A stretch of DNA of 64,000 bases. Source: Gadus chalcogrammus (Eukaryota > Chordata > Actinopteri > Gadiformes > Gadidae). Of this stretch, positions 29,453-40,215 are shown in pieces (the first letter of the stretch is position 1; the number at the start of each line of letters is the position of its first letter). The position numbers and the translations under genes are program-made. The notes under the pieces are model-generated. The model saw nothing but the letters and a program-made list of their open reading frames with translations, was not told where the DNA came from and searched no databases. Location: contig NC_079419.1 in NCBI RefSeq assembly GCF_026213295.1, forward strand, positions 25,995,206 through 26,059,205, read 5' to 3'.

Positions 29453-30705
29453 ACTACCGACTACATCAGCTACTACTACTACTTCAGCTACTGCTACTAC
29501 TACATCAGCTACTACTACTACTTCAGCTACTACTACTACTTCAGCTAAAACTACGACTTCAGCTACTTCTAGTACTTCAGCTTACTACTACTTATACTTC
29601 AGCTACTACTACTGCATCAGCTCCTACAACTACAACTTCATCTTCTACTACTACTACTACAGCTATTACTATTAATTAAGCTACTACTACTTCAGCTACT
29701 ACAAGTACTTCATCTACTAATTACTACTACAGCTAGTACTACTTCAGCTACTAACTACTACTTCAGCTACTACTACTACTACTACTACTTAATCTACTAC
29801 TACTACTACAGCTACTACTACAACTTCAGCTACTACTACTTCAGCAACTTCTACTACTTCAACGACTACTACTACTTCAACTTCTACTACTACAGCTACT
29901 ACTACTTCAGCTACTTCAACTACTTCAACAAATACTACTACTTCAGCTTTTACGTACTACTTCAGCTACTACTAATACTTAAGCTACTGCTGCTTCAGCC
30001 ACTACCTATATTACTTTAGCCAGTACTATTACTTCAGCTTCCACTACTACTTCAGCTACTACTACTCCTTCAGCTACTACTACAACTTCACTAACTACTA
30101 CTACTACTTCAGCTACTCCTACTACTTCAGATACTACTACTACTTCAGCTACAACTACTTATTCAGCTGCTCCTACTACTACTTTAGCTACTACTACTTA
30201 TACTTCAGCTACTACTACTTCAGCTACTACTACTTCAGCTACTACTACTTCAACTACTACCTACTACTTGAGCTACTACTACTACTTTGGCTACTACTTC
30301 AGCTACTACTACTACTTCAGCTACTACTACTACTTAATCTACTACCACTCATACTTCAGCTTCTACTACTACTTCAGATACTACTACTTCTCCAGCTACT
30401 CCGACTTCTTCAGCCACTAATAAAACTTCAGGTACTATTACTACTGCAGCTACTACAGCTACTTCAGTTACTACATACTACTTCAGCTACTACTACTTCT
30501 TCAGCTACTACTACTACTACGTCAGCTACTACTACTATATCAGCTACTACTACTACTACTACTTTAGCTACTACCTACTACTTCAGCTACTACTACTGCT
30601 TCAGCTTCTACTACTACTACTTCTTCTTCAGCAACTATTACTTCACCTACTACAACTTATACTTCATCTACTACTACTACCACAGCTACTACTACTACTA
30701 CTTTC

Positions 30706-31624
30706 ATATTCTATTAATTTTTACATTTCTTCATTTTCAACAATGCTTTCCGCTTTTCATTCAGCCGTCAGCATCCACACAGGTTTTCTGCATGCAATTT
30801 CTAGTTATTAGTGTTAGTGCTGTAGCATTCACACTCTAGATATTGAAATATTTATTAGGTGAGTTCTGCTTGCAGCTCTCAACTATTGTTCTTCATCAGT
30901 TTTCTTTTTTCTTTCTTTCTTTATTATTCTCTACAAACTTTGGGACCTATCTCCTTCCTCTATTTTTCACCTAGAGAATCCGTTCAAATTTTAAAATATT
31001 CAGAATAGCTTGGAATCGTGCACTTCTTTTCTATTATTTTTTAATATTTTATACTTTTTAAGATATTCTACGTTTAACCTATTGTTGTTTTTTAACATGG
31101 GAGTCAATGGGAGGACGGCAGAGCCGTCCTCTGGTACTCCAAACTGTTTAGGACGTAACAAAATTAGATTTCCAACCGTTTACCTTCGTTCAAACCATTT
31201 AACAAATCGATACACTTTAATTTCGATATCATTTAAACTTTATTTAATATCACATTTTCAGTTTCAAACCGTCATATTCTACAGTTGGTCCCATTGAAGC
31301 CGTCTGCCCATTCTGACACTTCAATTACTTAAGACATCGTAACTCGGTCAAATTTCATTCAGAATAACAGTTTGTTTCATACCAGCTTCGTTTTCTGTTG
31401 GTCTCGTTGATTTACGTTGACGCTGGAGCGTGAGGACGTTCGACAGTTTTTCCGTTTACCATCGTTCAAACCATTAAACAAATTTGAACATTTGTATCTT
31501 CAATACTATCCAAACGAAATTTCGATAGACTTTATACTTCTTCCAGAATCACAGTTTTAGTTTCAAACCGGCATAGTTTTCAGTTGCTCTCACTGATCCC
31601 GTTGAAGTCAGAATGTGAGTAGTG
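30706..31624. other. Non-coding AT-rich region
   Basis: The first about 120 bp ('acatttcttcattttca', 'cttttcattcagccgtcagc') recur at 32,890-33,000, so the boundary of the minisatellite is duplicated. A small hairpin 'aggacggcagagccgtcct' lies at 31,112-31,130. The segment 31,150-31,610 has two diverged copies of a block with 'cgttcaaaccatt'. No gene recognised. Confidence 0.6.
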
Positions 31625-32100
31625 TTGGCTTGGTCATTCGCGAACCGGTTCGAATGAACGAGTCTTTAGGACGAATGAACCGAATCGGTTCATTTCTAGT
31701 TATTTCTAGTTAGTAGCACTAACTCCACTGAGTCTGACTGACTCAGCTGAGAACCGTGCAATGGCATGCATTACATGATGCGATTTACCGCTACTGGAAA
31801 CCAGGCTGAACGAACAAACGATTCGCAAACGACTCCTCCCAGTTCAGTCGAGTTTCCGGTAGCACTGAGTCTGATTGACTCAGCTGAGAACCGTGCAATG
31901 GTGTGCATTCCATGATGCGATTCACCGCTACCGGAAACTAGGCTGATTCCCGAACGACTCCTCCACCGAGTTTCCGGTGAATCGATTCACCGGAAACTCG
32001 ACTGAACTGGGAGGAGTCGTTCGCGAATCGTTTCACGAACGAACGATTCGCAAACGACTCCTCTTGGCGAACTGAATCACGCGAACTGGGTCACGGAAAC
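31625..32100. mobile_element. Palindrome-rich MITE-like element
   Basis: The segment is rich in 'cgaacgattcgcaaacgact' and 'gaaccggttcgaatgaacga' motifs in both orientations. It includes a duplicated block of about 150 bp ('ctgagtctgactgactcagc', 'tgagaaccgtgcaatgg') and a near-perfect hairpin around 'gtgaatcgattcaccggaaa' (about 31,975-31,997). No protein is encoded. It looks like a non-autonomous DNA transposon of a type frequent in fish; superfamily not determined. Confidence 0.55.
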
Positions 32101-32134
32101 AAATCATTAAATCCACCACTAAATGTGAGGACGT

Positions 32135-32156
32135 TCAGGCACACACACACACAAAC

Positions 32157-32199
<43 letters not shown>

Positions 32200-32217
32200 A
32201 CACACGCACACACACAC

Positions 32218-32254
<37 letters not shown>

Positions 32255-32326
32255 ATAGCGCCGCCATTCTCTTAAAGAGACACACACACACGCAAACACA
32301 CGCAATGGCTCAACCATTCTCTTAAG

Positions 32327-32400
<74 letters not shown>
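32135..32400. repeat. CA microsatellites
   Basis: Two long CA runs (about 32,139-32,253 and 32,330-32,399) are separated by duplicated 'cgcaatagcgccgccattct' and 'cgcaatggctcaaccattct' blocks. Confidence 0.95.
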
Positions 32401-32402
<2 letters not shown>

Positions 32403-32479
32403 CTTTATTCCAATTCGATTCTAACATTTTGAACTCTGTTCAAATCTCTCACTTGATTAAAGCAATTCAACATTTCTAC

Positions 32480-32890
32480 TGCCCACTACTACTACTACTC
32501 CTACCAATACTAATACTACCATTGCTACTCCTACCAATACTACTACTACCATTACTACTCCTACCAATACTACCGCTACCATTACTACTACTCTTACCAA
32601 TACAACTACTACAATTACTACCACTACTTCAGCTACTACTACTTCAGCTACTGCCTACTACTTCAGCTACTGCTACTCTTAAGCTACTACTAATACATCA
32701 ACTACTACTACTACTTCAGCTACTACATACTGCTTCAGCTACAACTACTACTTCAGCTACTACTACTACTTAAGCTACTACTACTTCTTCAGCTACTACT
32801 ACTACTTCAGGTACTACTACTTCTTCAGCTACTACTACTACTTCAGGTACTACTACTTATACTTCAGCTGCTACTACTACTACTTTCATA
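32480..32890. repeat. Second patch of the CTACTACTTCAG minisatellite
   Basis: It begins with 'ctcctaccaatactactact' variants and turns into 'cagctactactacttcagc' units like the main array. It is followed by the same 'tttacatttcttcatttt' border as the main array, so the two arrays probably arose by duplication. Confidence 0.88.
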
Positions 32891-33054
32891 TGCTATTTAT
32901 TTTACATTTCTTCATTTTCAGCAATGCTTTGGGCTTTTCATTCAGCCGTCAGCATTCAAACACGTTTTCTGCAGGAAATGCAATTTCTAGTTCCTTCTTC
33001 TGCCCATTTCGTGCAGGAGGCCTGTGAAATAGGCCTAGGGATTAACAGGTTAAA

Positions 33055-33188
<134 letters not shown>

Positions 33189-33229
33189 AGCAGTGCAGGG
33201 CAATACATTTGACCTTTCAGATTCCTCAG

Positions 33230-33480
33230 TTCAATTCATTTATTTTCAACCTCACTTTTTACTACAGCACTCAACACATTTTATGCAGGAAATGCATTTT
33301 CTAGTTATTATATAGATCTCCGGGAGTCCGCATATGGCCAAAATCACTTCCCCTCCATGCTGCTGTTCATGCTGGACTGCAGGGAGTGAACGCTGATTGG
33401 CTGTTATAGATACATCCCTCAGGGAGTGAACGCTGATTGGCATTGTGGGAGTTGTCGTCTTCAATCCGCAAGCGCCAAAA
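33230..33480. repeat. Short dispersed repeat with duplicated 'gggagtgaacgctgattgg'
   Basis: The 'gaaatgcattttctagttat' border sequence is found here for a third time. It is followed by 'gatctccgggagtccgcata' and two copies of 'gggagtgaacgctgattgg' (about 33,381 and 33,422). Unclassified. Confidence 0.45.
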
Positions 33481-33670
33481 TGTCACTGTCTGCCTTTTCT
33501 CGGTCAAGAAGGTACAAAATTAGAAATTTATGTTAAGATTTACAACAACTTAATATTTGACCCACTATTAATACAAATTCATTTTTCCACCGGTGAAGTA
33601 TTCCTTTAAAGATACATAGTGAAATATAGTGTTGTTTGTAAAGAAAGGAGTTAAATGTTTGTTTACAAGT

Positions 33671-33676
33671 TTTATT
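33671..33676 (-). terminator. Candidate polyadenylation signal for the ADAMTS gene
   Basis: On the minus strand this reads AATAAA, about 1.35 kb downstream of the PLAC stop codon, within AT-rich sequence fitting a 3' UTR. Other AATAAA-like hexamers may exist in the interval, so this is only a candidate. Confidence 0.3.
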
Positions 33677-35026
33677 TGAAATGCAAGACTTAATTTCCCT
33701 TCAACAGTACCATTTTTTTTACTTTTTGTACAAAGAGGTATCAGGTAATATGAAATACAGTAAACAATAGTTATATAACATACACATTTAATATATACTT
33801 CAATCGTACTTCAAGTGTGACGATCCAGGCAAACATACTTATGTCCTTTACTCAGTAACTGATTTCCTTCAAGTCAAAATAAAAATATCCACCCTACTTC
33901 TAACAACATTCTGCTTTAAATAGTTACTGTTATCTTAAACTGTTATCTTTTACCTAGTATAAAACACAATTAAGCATCAAAAGTAAAAGTATGCATCCTT
34001 TATGTTAATCTCTTAGCTATAATACATTAACCTAGGGTTGAACTAAGAGTTTTGCTAGTCAAAGCCTGGATGATATCCTGTTGTCGTCAATTTCAAACTG
34101 AAAAGTTAAAATATTGAACATGTGAAAAAAGCTTTTAGTCAACTAATTTTCAGCACTCTTAGTTACTTACTCTTAGCCTTAAAAAGTTAAGAGTTGTACT
34201 TTAGTCATCACTTAAATACAAATCCTCAAGTTATTTCGAATCACTTTGATGAACACTTAAAAAATTATCAGACACGGGTACCATAATAACACGGTACCCT
34301 ATTTAATATAGGGATATCGCTATATGATATTAATATGATATATTAATATGAATATCGCTATATGATATTAAGGATAATATTGTTTGTTTGTGCCACTGAC
34401 TGCTTTAAAATATAATTAAATAATAGCCATCAACAAATCATTAAGAAATAATTTAATGCATCAGTGTGCAGCAGTAAGTTAAGTTATTTTAATGTTTTGA
34501 AGATATGAATCAGCTCTTACACTTAAAACGGTAAGAAGATCCTCAGAGAATTATTCTGCGCATGTGACCTGTAACAAATGAACCAAGTTAGCCTATCTAT
34601 CCATCAACCTTAACCAAACCAACTAAACAACATGAACCTTATGAAAGCTAACCTAGCTACGAGTGAACCTAGCTGATTGAGCTTACCTAATGAACAAAGC
34701 CGACCTAGCTCCCTAATGATCCAAGGTAACCAAGATACTAGTTAACCTAGCTAATCAACTAGGACGACTTATGTAAACTTAGCTAACCTAACAATACTCG
34801 GACATTCATGGGAATGGGGCAGCTAAAAAAAAAGGTCCACCAATTGTTTCATTACCAAAGATTGAGTGCTGCATTGATTCATTGTTCTGGAGGAGCCAAA
34901 CCTCGACATGACTGTTACGTTCTAAACCTGACATCTTGAAGAGTTTGTATTTGTCCCATATGTGCATGGTTGTGGTCTTGGTTCCAATTCTGGTGGTGGT
35001 TGTGGGCTTGTCCAGGTCTAGAAAGC
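33677..35026 (-). other. Probable 3' UTR and downstream sequence of the ADAMTS gene
   Basis: AT-rich sequence without ORFs, downstream of the stop codon on the minus strand. It contains a tandem 'atatcgctatatgatattaa' pair (about 34,315 and 34,352) and an 'aacctagctaa'-like low-complexity stretch (34,585-34,800). No other gene is visible. Confidence 0.45.
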
Positions 35027-35148
35027 TTAATGAAGGCGTATGGGTCGACAGGAGTGGCAGCAGGCCTTGCTATAGTACCAGTGGCTGCACAGGTTGACCT
35101 TGAGAGCTAGGGTACAGTTGGTGGTGGGTCGGTCCTGGCAGCTCTCGT
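35027..35148 (-). CDS. adamts17: ADAMTS17/19-like, last exon (PLAC domain and stop)
   Basis: The minus-strand acceptor 'tcttggtccccag' leads into an exon that completes a split Asp codon. It then reads [33 protein letters not shown] and RPIRLH with a TAA stop at 35,029-35,027. The six-Cys pattern with [10 protein letters not shown] is the PLAC (protease and lacunin) domain that closes many ADAMTS proteins. The Trp-Tyr-Tyr form and the short RP tail fit the ADAMTS17/ADAMTS19 pair; I favour ADAMTS17 but cannot exclude ADAMTS19. The preceding exon ends in phase 1, which matches this exon. ADAMTS proteins are secreted zinc metalloproteinases acting in the extracellular matrix; this domain is non-catalytic. 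Confidence 0.9.
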
Positions 35149-35590
35149 CTGGGGACCAAGAGGACATTTCAGCTCATTAGCTTAGGTCGTACTGGGATAT
35201 TTACGTCCTCTGCAGATATTACATTCAATATAAGGGCAGGAAGAATTGTTGAATATTGAATGTTGCCAATGAAACTATTTAAAAGGACAGCACAATATGT
35301 ACACTGTAAAAAATGATTTTTTGGCCCTGTAATTATTATTTCAATTATGTATGTAAATTCTACAAAGAAATCCGAATTCTGTGCTTTTACTTTAAAATAC
35401 CAGTTTTAATGTAGTGCATTACTTGGTGATTGTTTGTAATTATGTGTACTCAGTTTTGTATGTAAATTGAATCATTCGATCCAAGTAATATTCACTAAAC
35501 CAGTTCATTGGCCTAATTAGTGGATATTTCCAAGTAAAATGTACTTGAGTGATATCAGTGAACCTGGCAACTTTCACGAACATTCGGAGC
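35149..35590. other. ADAMTS intron start with MITE-like repeat
   Basis: 'gtacactgtaaaaaatgatt' (about 35,298) begins a repeat with 'acactgtaaaa' ends of a kind frequent in fish introns. No coding exon is visible on the minus strand. Confidence 0.4.
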
Positions 35591-35591
35591 A

Positions 35592-35599
35592 TGACGTCA
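35592..35599 (+). promoter_or_regulatory. CRE-like palindrome TGACGTCA and candidate first exon
   Basis: TGACGTCA is the full consensus cAMP response element. About 115 bp downstream an ATG (35,707, MGKNVNEPR) is followed by a donor-like 'aaggtaagt' (about 35,733-35,741). This could be the promoter and first exon of the nested plus-strand gene, but its reading phase does not join cleanly to the next recognised exon, so the link is speculative. Confidence 0.25.
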
Positions 35600-36514
35600 A
35601 AGCCCCTCCCCACATTTGAACGGTCTTTCGTCCGAGACGTGCTGTACACTCCAGTCCAAGACAAGTTCCACATTTCAACTGGGTTCGGCAGACTTTGTTG
35701 AATGAGATGGGGAAGAACGTGAATGAACCACGAAGGTAAGTTTTAAGCGTAACAAATGTTGTACGTTCCTGTTGGCTCACCTACGTCAGTTTCTCCGCAC
35801 TGAAAGCAGATGCGGCTGCGGCGCTAACAAATAGTGTATTTTCCTGCTAGCTAACTTTGCTAGCGCCACGAGGTATGTCCAGGGTTTCCGACAGCACTTT
35901 ACAGCTTAGGCGGCCGCCAAAGCAACACATGCCTGCCGCCTTAACTAGCGTCTTCAAAAACAAAAACGGGCTGAATTTCAGCGTGGGATTGTGCACAATT
36001 AAATTTATGCCTGCAAATCCAACACTTATAATGTGTGGAATTCCCGCACACATTTTACTGCGATGTATGTTCAACCAACGTGACCGGAACCACTGTGTCC
36101 GAGTGTCTTGACTTCGACCCTGAACACACCTGTAGATCTGAACCTCCCGCTAGCAGAACACACAGTGCTTTTACATGGGATAGCTTGGATTAAACCTTAT
36201 ACCGATTTTGCTACTCGAACGGACCATGTCAATTGCCCGAACGTACATGGCCTTTAGAGATCGGATAATGGCCGGAGCATGGCTGAATCCGCTACCCTAA
36301 GTGGCGCTGTAGCCCTTTCATACAGTGGTTATAGAACTTCTGGTTGACCTCTACTGTAAAAGATGTATGTTAAGTTGCACACTTCACGTTAGAATGCAGT
36401 TGCAGGCTTACATTCCCCATGGGTAACTTTCTGTTTCCATCTATACGTGCTGTGATGTATGTATGCTACATATGTTATGTATTCTCTGCAATAAATTATT
36501 TTTGTGTTTAATAG

Positions 36515-36604
36515 CATCATGACGACGGCAGAAAGGACATTATCATCCGTTGCTTAGTTGAGTATCTTGGAGAGAGTGGAGAGGAGCTGATCAAAGACTA
36601 TCAG
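36515..36604 (+). pseudogene. Nested gene fragment, internal exon (teleost-specific family)
   Basis: The acceptor-like 'ttttgtgtttaatag' and donor 'caggtatctg' bound a 90-bp open exon of 30 codons: HHDDGRKDIIIRCLVEYL then GESGEELIKDYQ. With the terminal exon at 38,879 it matches what I remember of an uncharacterised, multi-copy teleost protein family whose members often sit next to SAM-domain genes; the function is unknown. The exon is on the strand opposite to the ADAMTS gene and inside its last intron. The exon itself looks intact, but the terminal exon is frameshifted, so the gene is probably dead. Upstream coding exons were not found, apart from a weak candidate near 35,707. Confidence 0.6.
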
Positions 36605-37077
36605 GTATCTGATGATAATCATGACCATATTAAAATGATTGTCTAGCCTTATAATCTGGTGTTCACTTGTGATGTTTTTTAAAAGACTCAAAAGATGCAC
36701 ATTTTTCAATCAGGCTTTTAACTGATTTCTTAAATTATTTTTATGCTCTTACCCATTTTTTTTAAAATCATATTTAATCTTTATCTTATCTATCTTAAAC
36801 TTTAACCCTTAAGTGTTCTTGGGGATATTTCCAGCCAACCTGTTTATTTAACCCATTTAAGCCGGGAAAGCATTGCCGCTGTTCTACCTTTAAAGCCGGG
36901 GGCGCTGTTGCGTCATTCTACCTTTAAGGACGGGAAAGCGTTTGCGTCGTTTTTCTGTATAAGGGGGGTTTTTGCCCAAAGTGTCGGCCTCTGGGCCAAT
37001 GAAATGCATCAAAATAGACACATATAGGTGTCAACTTGTTCCTCGTGAGTTTAGTTCAGAAATTTCTTCAAGCAAGT

Positions 37078-37389
37078 ATGGCGGGATTTGAGACTGAAGA
37101 CTTTTCTGACGGTAGCGATTTCGAGGAGTTTCTCGGCTTCGAAGATGTTGATGAGGCCGAGTACTTTGATGACGAATACGAACCGATTGACCGGGAATTA
37201 TGGTTAAGGCACATGTTCGTGAATGACGACGAGGAAGAAGAAGTATGGAATGGGGCTATGGGAATGGGGCTGCTTGTGTTGCCGGTGCGAAGAGATTACT
37301 GGCGACAGAGTAAGAATCTCTTTCGGACGCAATTCGCCAGAAATATGTCCCGGGACAGATTTGCGGCCAGCTGGAGGCAAGGACAATAG
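37078..37389 (+). CDS. Truncated piggyBac-like N-terminal ORF
   Basis: The 103-codon frame starting MAGFETEDFSDGSDFEEF is strongly acidic (residues 1-65), as is usual for the N-terminus of piggyBac transposases. It ends with a conserved-looking segment, VRRDYWRQSKNLFRTQ then FARNMSRDRF, that resembles the start of the structured region of that family, and then runs out at a TAG. No catalytic Asp region follows, so no transposase activity is possible. The upstream in-frame ATG at 37,036 would add 14 residues; I prefer 37,078 because its product looks like a typical transposase start. The frame is uninterrupted. It may be a relic or may make a small nuclear protein. Confidence 0.5.
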   Translation: MAGFETEDFSDGSDFEEFLGFEDVDEAEYFDDEYEPIDRELWLRHMFVNDDEEEEVWNGAMGMGLLVLPVRRDYWRQSKNLFRTQFARNMSRDRFAASWRQGQ

Positions 37390-37668
37390 TAATACTTATT
37401 GATTGGGATGATGCTGTAATAAGTAATTACTACAGTTTATATGTAAGAGATGTATTACTGTCCCGGAGATGCGTAAAGCACCCGGGTGCGTAAAACCAGA
37501 TAAGCTTCTCTGGAATGTCACTTATACTTATCAATAGTAATACTTATTGATTGTGATGATGCTGTAATAAGAAATTACGACAGTTTATATGTAAGAGATG
37601 TATTACTGTCCCGGAGATGCGTAAAGCACCCGTAAAACCAGATAAGCTTCTCTGGAATGTCACCAGTG
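37388..37668. repeat. Tandem duplication of about 145 bp
   Basis: 'aatacttattgattgggatg ... ctctggaatgtcac' is repeated with few changes (37,391-37,522 and 37,544-37,666). It lies immediately downstream of the small ORF inside the piggyBac-like element. Confidence 0.85.
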
Positions 37669-38878
37669 GCGTAACAAGGCAACGACGGGCCCGTATGCAG
37701 GATGTTCAAGGCTCTTCCAAAGAATAGAGCTTCTTTGGAATTTCACACCTAACTGCGATCTCCAGAACAATAAGGCCTAGGCTACTATACATTCCCAAAT
37801 TATAGCCTGTATCTTTTAATTACGCTACTTCTTAGGATGGAATGCAATTGTATTTGTATTATGCATAATACTTTTATTCAGTAGTCATCACATACAAGTG
37901 CATGTAATTTAAAACGCAGACTGTTTACAGTTTTAGTCCCAGTCTGTTCCCCTTCCCATGTTTGTTATTATATACTTTATTACTTTCTTATATACTTATT
38001 TCACTTTATTATACTTTATTTTTTTTACTGTTTTGTGCTGTTCCTGCACTTTTACATATTTTTTTACTTTTTTATTTACTTTTCTACCTGTATGTAAATA
38101 TTGTAAATATTTGTAAATAAAAACTCAAATTTCCCATGAAAGCCACAGGTGAGAAATCAGTAATTTAGTAGGCGTTGACACAATTGCTGAATTTCTAGAA
38201 AAACTTCAGGTTTTGGGGGCTTTTCTGAAATCGCCTATAGGTTTTACAGGCATTTTTTCCAGGCGCTTTAGGCCTAAATGGGTTAACAAGCCACGTTTTG
38301 GCTTTCGGAACTTCCACAAAGTAAATAATTTAAGAACACTTAAGGGTTGCCTTTTGTCTCTATTTAACGATCACTTATTAACTTTATTTTATGAGCAAAA
38401 GAGTAATTTAATTAATACCTTTTTTATAACCTATTTTAATCCCTCAGTTTTCAGGACCAGTGTTTCCCCCATGGGGACCTTCCACACTGGGACTAGTTCT
38501 GGTCTACCAACACGGGTGCAGTCCCATAGATAGCTCCAGCCTGGGTGGCTGGAGGGCTCTGCACCCCTGTGTGGAGCCTCCTGTCTGCCCGGGCCAGGGT
38601 GGTCACTGTGGCGGCACTCCCTATGGTCGTGGGCGATGACCCCTCTCAGTCTGGATGGCCCCCAAAAGTGACTTTCTTTGGCTCAGGGTCAGCCTCTGTG
38701 AAGCACGTTGTGTAACTTTATGTATGAAAAGTGCCATATGAATATTGTTGGATTTGAGTACACTAAATTGAGTATACCTTTTTTGTTTTTATTTTCAAGT
38801 TTTTTTTCTCTTAAGCTTTTCTTTTACTTGGAATCGATTCTTAGTTTGTTTCTCATTGTGCCTTATTTGTTTTCACAG

Positions 38879-39165
38879 GACGTCAGCCAAGAAGCAGTGA
38901 AAGAGGACTGCAGTAATCACATGATGCAGATCAACGTCATCCATCCCAATGTGGCACAGGAAAACCAAGATCCTGTGTATGTCAGTCATCATCAAGTGTG
39001 ACAAACGCTTGCCTCCTGCTCATGGGTGTCATCTATGCTGTAAACTTAAGTTACCCACTTAAACTGAAATATACGTTTGAAGTATTTCAGAAGCTGTTTC
39101 TTGAGCTTGACGTCATTACAATGTCACCAAAGGTCCAGTTTCTCCACGATAAACTTTTAGCGTGA
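38879..39165 (+). pseudogene. Nested gene fragment, terminal exon (frameshifted)
   Basis: After the acceptor 'ttatttgttttcacag' the frame reads DVSQEAVKEDCSNHMMQINV and VAQENQDPV, then must shift by one base to continue as LLLMGVIYAVNLSYPLKLKY and TFEVFQKLFLELDVITMSP up to LHDKLLA and a TGA stop (39,163-39,165). The C-terminal block is the most conserved part of the teleost family named for the upstream exon. The single frameshift near 38,975, plus apparent loss of a few residues there, marks it as decayed. The piggyBac-like element lies in the intron between this and the preceding exon. Confidence 0.6.
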
Positions 39166-39734
39166 GTGTTCCAGTGCTATTTGTGCTTTTGTCCAGCACA
39201 AACAATCACTTTACTTTTGTCATTTTTCTGACTGAAATTTCAAGTTTCGCTTAGTTTTTAAGTTATTTCTGTCCTGAACATCCTGAACATCCTGTCTGCA
39301 AAGGTAGCCATTGCAGTTTATGTATGCATTCTTTGCTGTTCTGAAAAGTCAACTGTAACACTGTATTCGTTTGTATGCTAGAATATCAGTCCTACACTGG
39401 AAAAAGCCTTCTGTTGAACCAATTAAAAAAAACATGGGTAATGGTTCACATCTATATTACATAACTTGAGCCAATGACAAATATATAGCTTGCCTCAAAC
39501 AATATTTCCTATGTTCATAAAAACAAAATAATACAACTTGGCACCAAGTATAATTCTATTCTTTGAATGAAGTTAATACATTTAAATCGTATGTTAAATC
39601 CTAAACAAAAAAATATTGATTCACTCCAACAATTGGTTCTCATTTAAGAAATATCTATCAGAAATAATTTGGTTTATCCAATCAAAAAGATTACAATTTA
39701 ATCAAACAATTGTTTCTCATTATTGTATACATCA

Positions 39735-39936
39735 TCATCATTTTTTCCCGCTCGGCTCTCGCCGCTTCATGGCCTTGAGGCGCTTCTGTCTGGATTCGAC
39801 ATCACATCGCGACATCAGTCAGGGTTAGGTGCTTTGCCAAAGACACCTCGGTACACTGCTTGGTGAAGCCGGGGTCACCAACAACCTTCAGATTACCAGC
39901 CAACCCGCTCTACCACCTGAGCTACTGCCGCCACAC
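39735..39936 (-). mobile_element. tRNA-derived SINE
   Basis: On the minus strand it starts with 'ggcggcagtagctcaggtgg' and 'tagagcgggttg', a tRNA-like head with an A-box (TAGCTCAGGTGGTAGAG), then a degenerate B-box ('ggttgttggtgacccc'), a body and a tail of ATG triplets. Pol III-type promoters and a simple tail identify a SINE. It is not a functional tRNA gene, because no cloverleaf follows. Confidence 0.75.
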
Positions 39937-39959
39937 AGTATACTATATATATTAACAAT

Positions 39960-40215
39960 CTAAATGGCAGAGTTAGACCAACTCCAGACCTCCCTCCAGA
40001 CACAGACAGACTGTCCTAGCTCACAGAACCAGTGAGTCATCGTCACTCTGGTCAAGGCTAGTGCTTTCACCTCAAAAAGTCGCCAAAAGTCACCAATAGC
40101 AGCTGAAAAAGAAGCTAGATTTGTCGCTTGTCGCTGTTTTGAAAAAAAGTCGCCAAAGGGGTCTGAAAAGTAGCTAAATATAGCGACAAAATCGCTAAGT
40201 TGGCAACACTGCGGT
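39960..40215 (-). repeat. Teleost dispersed repeat ('tgttgccaacttagcga')
   Basis: Read on the minus strand it begins 'agtgttgccaacttagcga' and alternates 'ttggcgacttttt' stretches. It has an open frame of 98 codons (40,256-39,960) with no recognisable domain, which I do not consider a gene. Family not assigned. Confidence 0.45.

Larger units (their letters stand above)
26860..30705. repeat. CTACTACTTCAG minisatellite, about 3.8 kb
   Basis: The tract consists of 12- to 18-bp units of the type 'GCTACTACTACTTCA' with variable numbers of the CTA triplet. Interruptions lie at about 27,813-27,888, 28,553-28,860 and 29,346-29,452. Frames read Ala-Thr-Thr-Thr-Ser, Leu-Leu-Gln or Tyr-Tyr-Phe-Ser repeats depending on phase; none has a start context or codon pattern that suggests a gene. 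A second patch lies at 32,480-32,890. Confidence 0.93.
36848..38286 (+). mobile_element. Short piggyBac-like element
   Basis: The ends are CCCATTTAAGCC (36,852) and the complement of CCCATTTAGGCC (ending at 38,282), flanked by TTAA at 36,848-36,851 and 38,283-38,286. The 1.43-kb element has a start that resembles the N-terminal part of a piggyBac transposase and lacks the catalytic body, so it looks like an internal-deletion derivative. It is inserted in the intron between the two exons of the nested plus-strand gene fragment. Confidence 0.8.

Noticed and set aside
26792..30700. Leu/Gln, Tyr/Ser or Thr/Ser repeat frames over the CTACTACTTCAG array
   Set aside because: They are phases of a minisatellite; none is continuous over the array and there is no start context.
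39735..39936. A tRNA gene on the minus strand
   Set aside because: The A-box-like head is present but no anticodon stem or acceptor pairing follows, and a SINE body and tail are attached.
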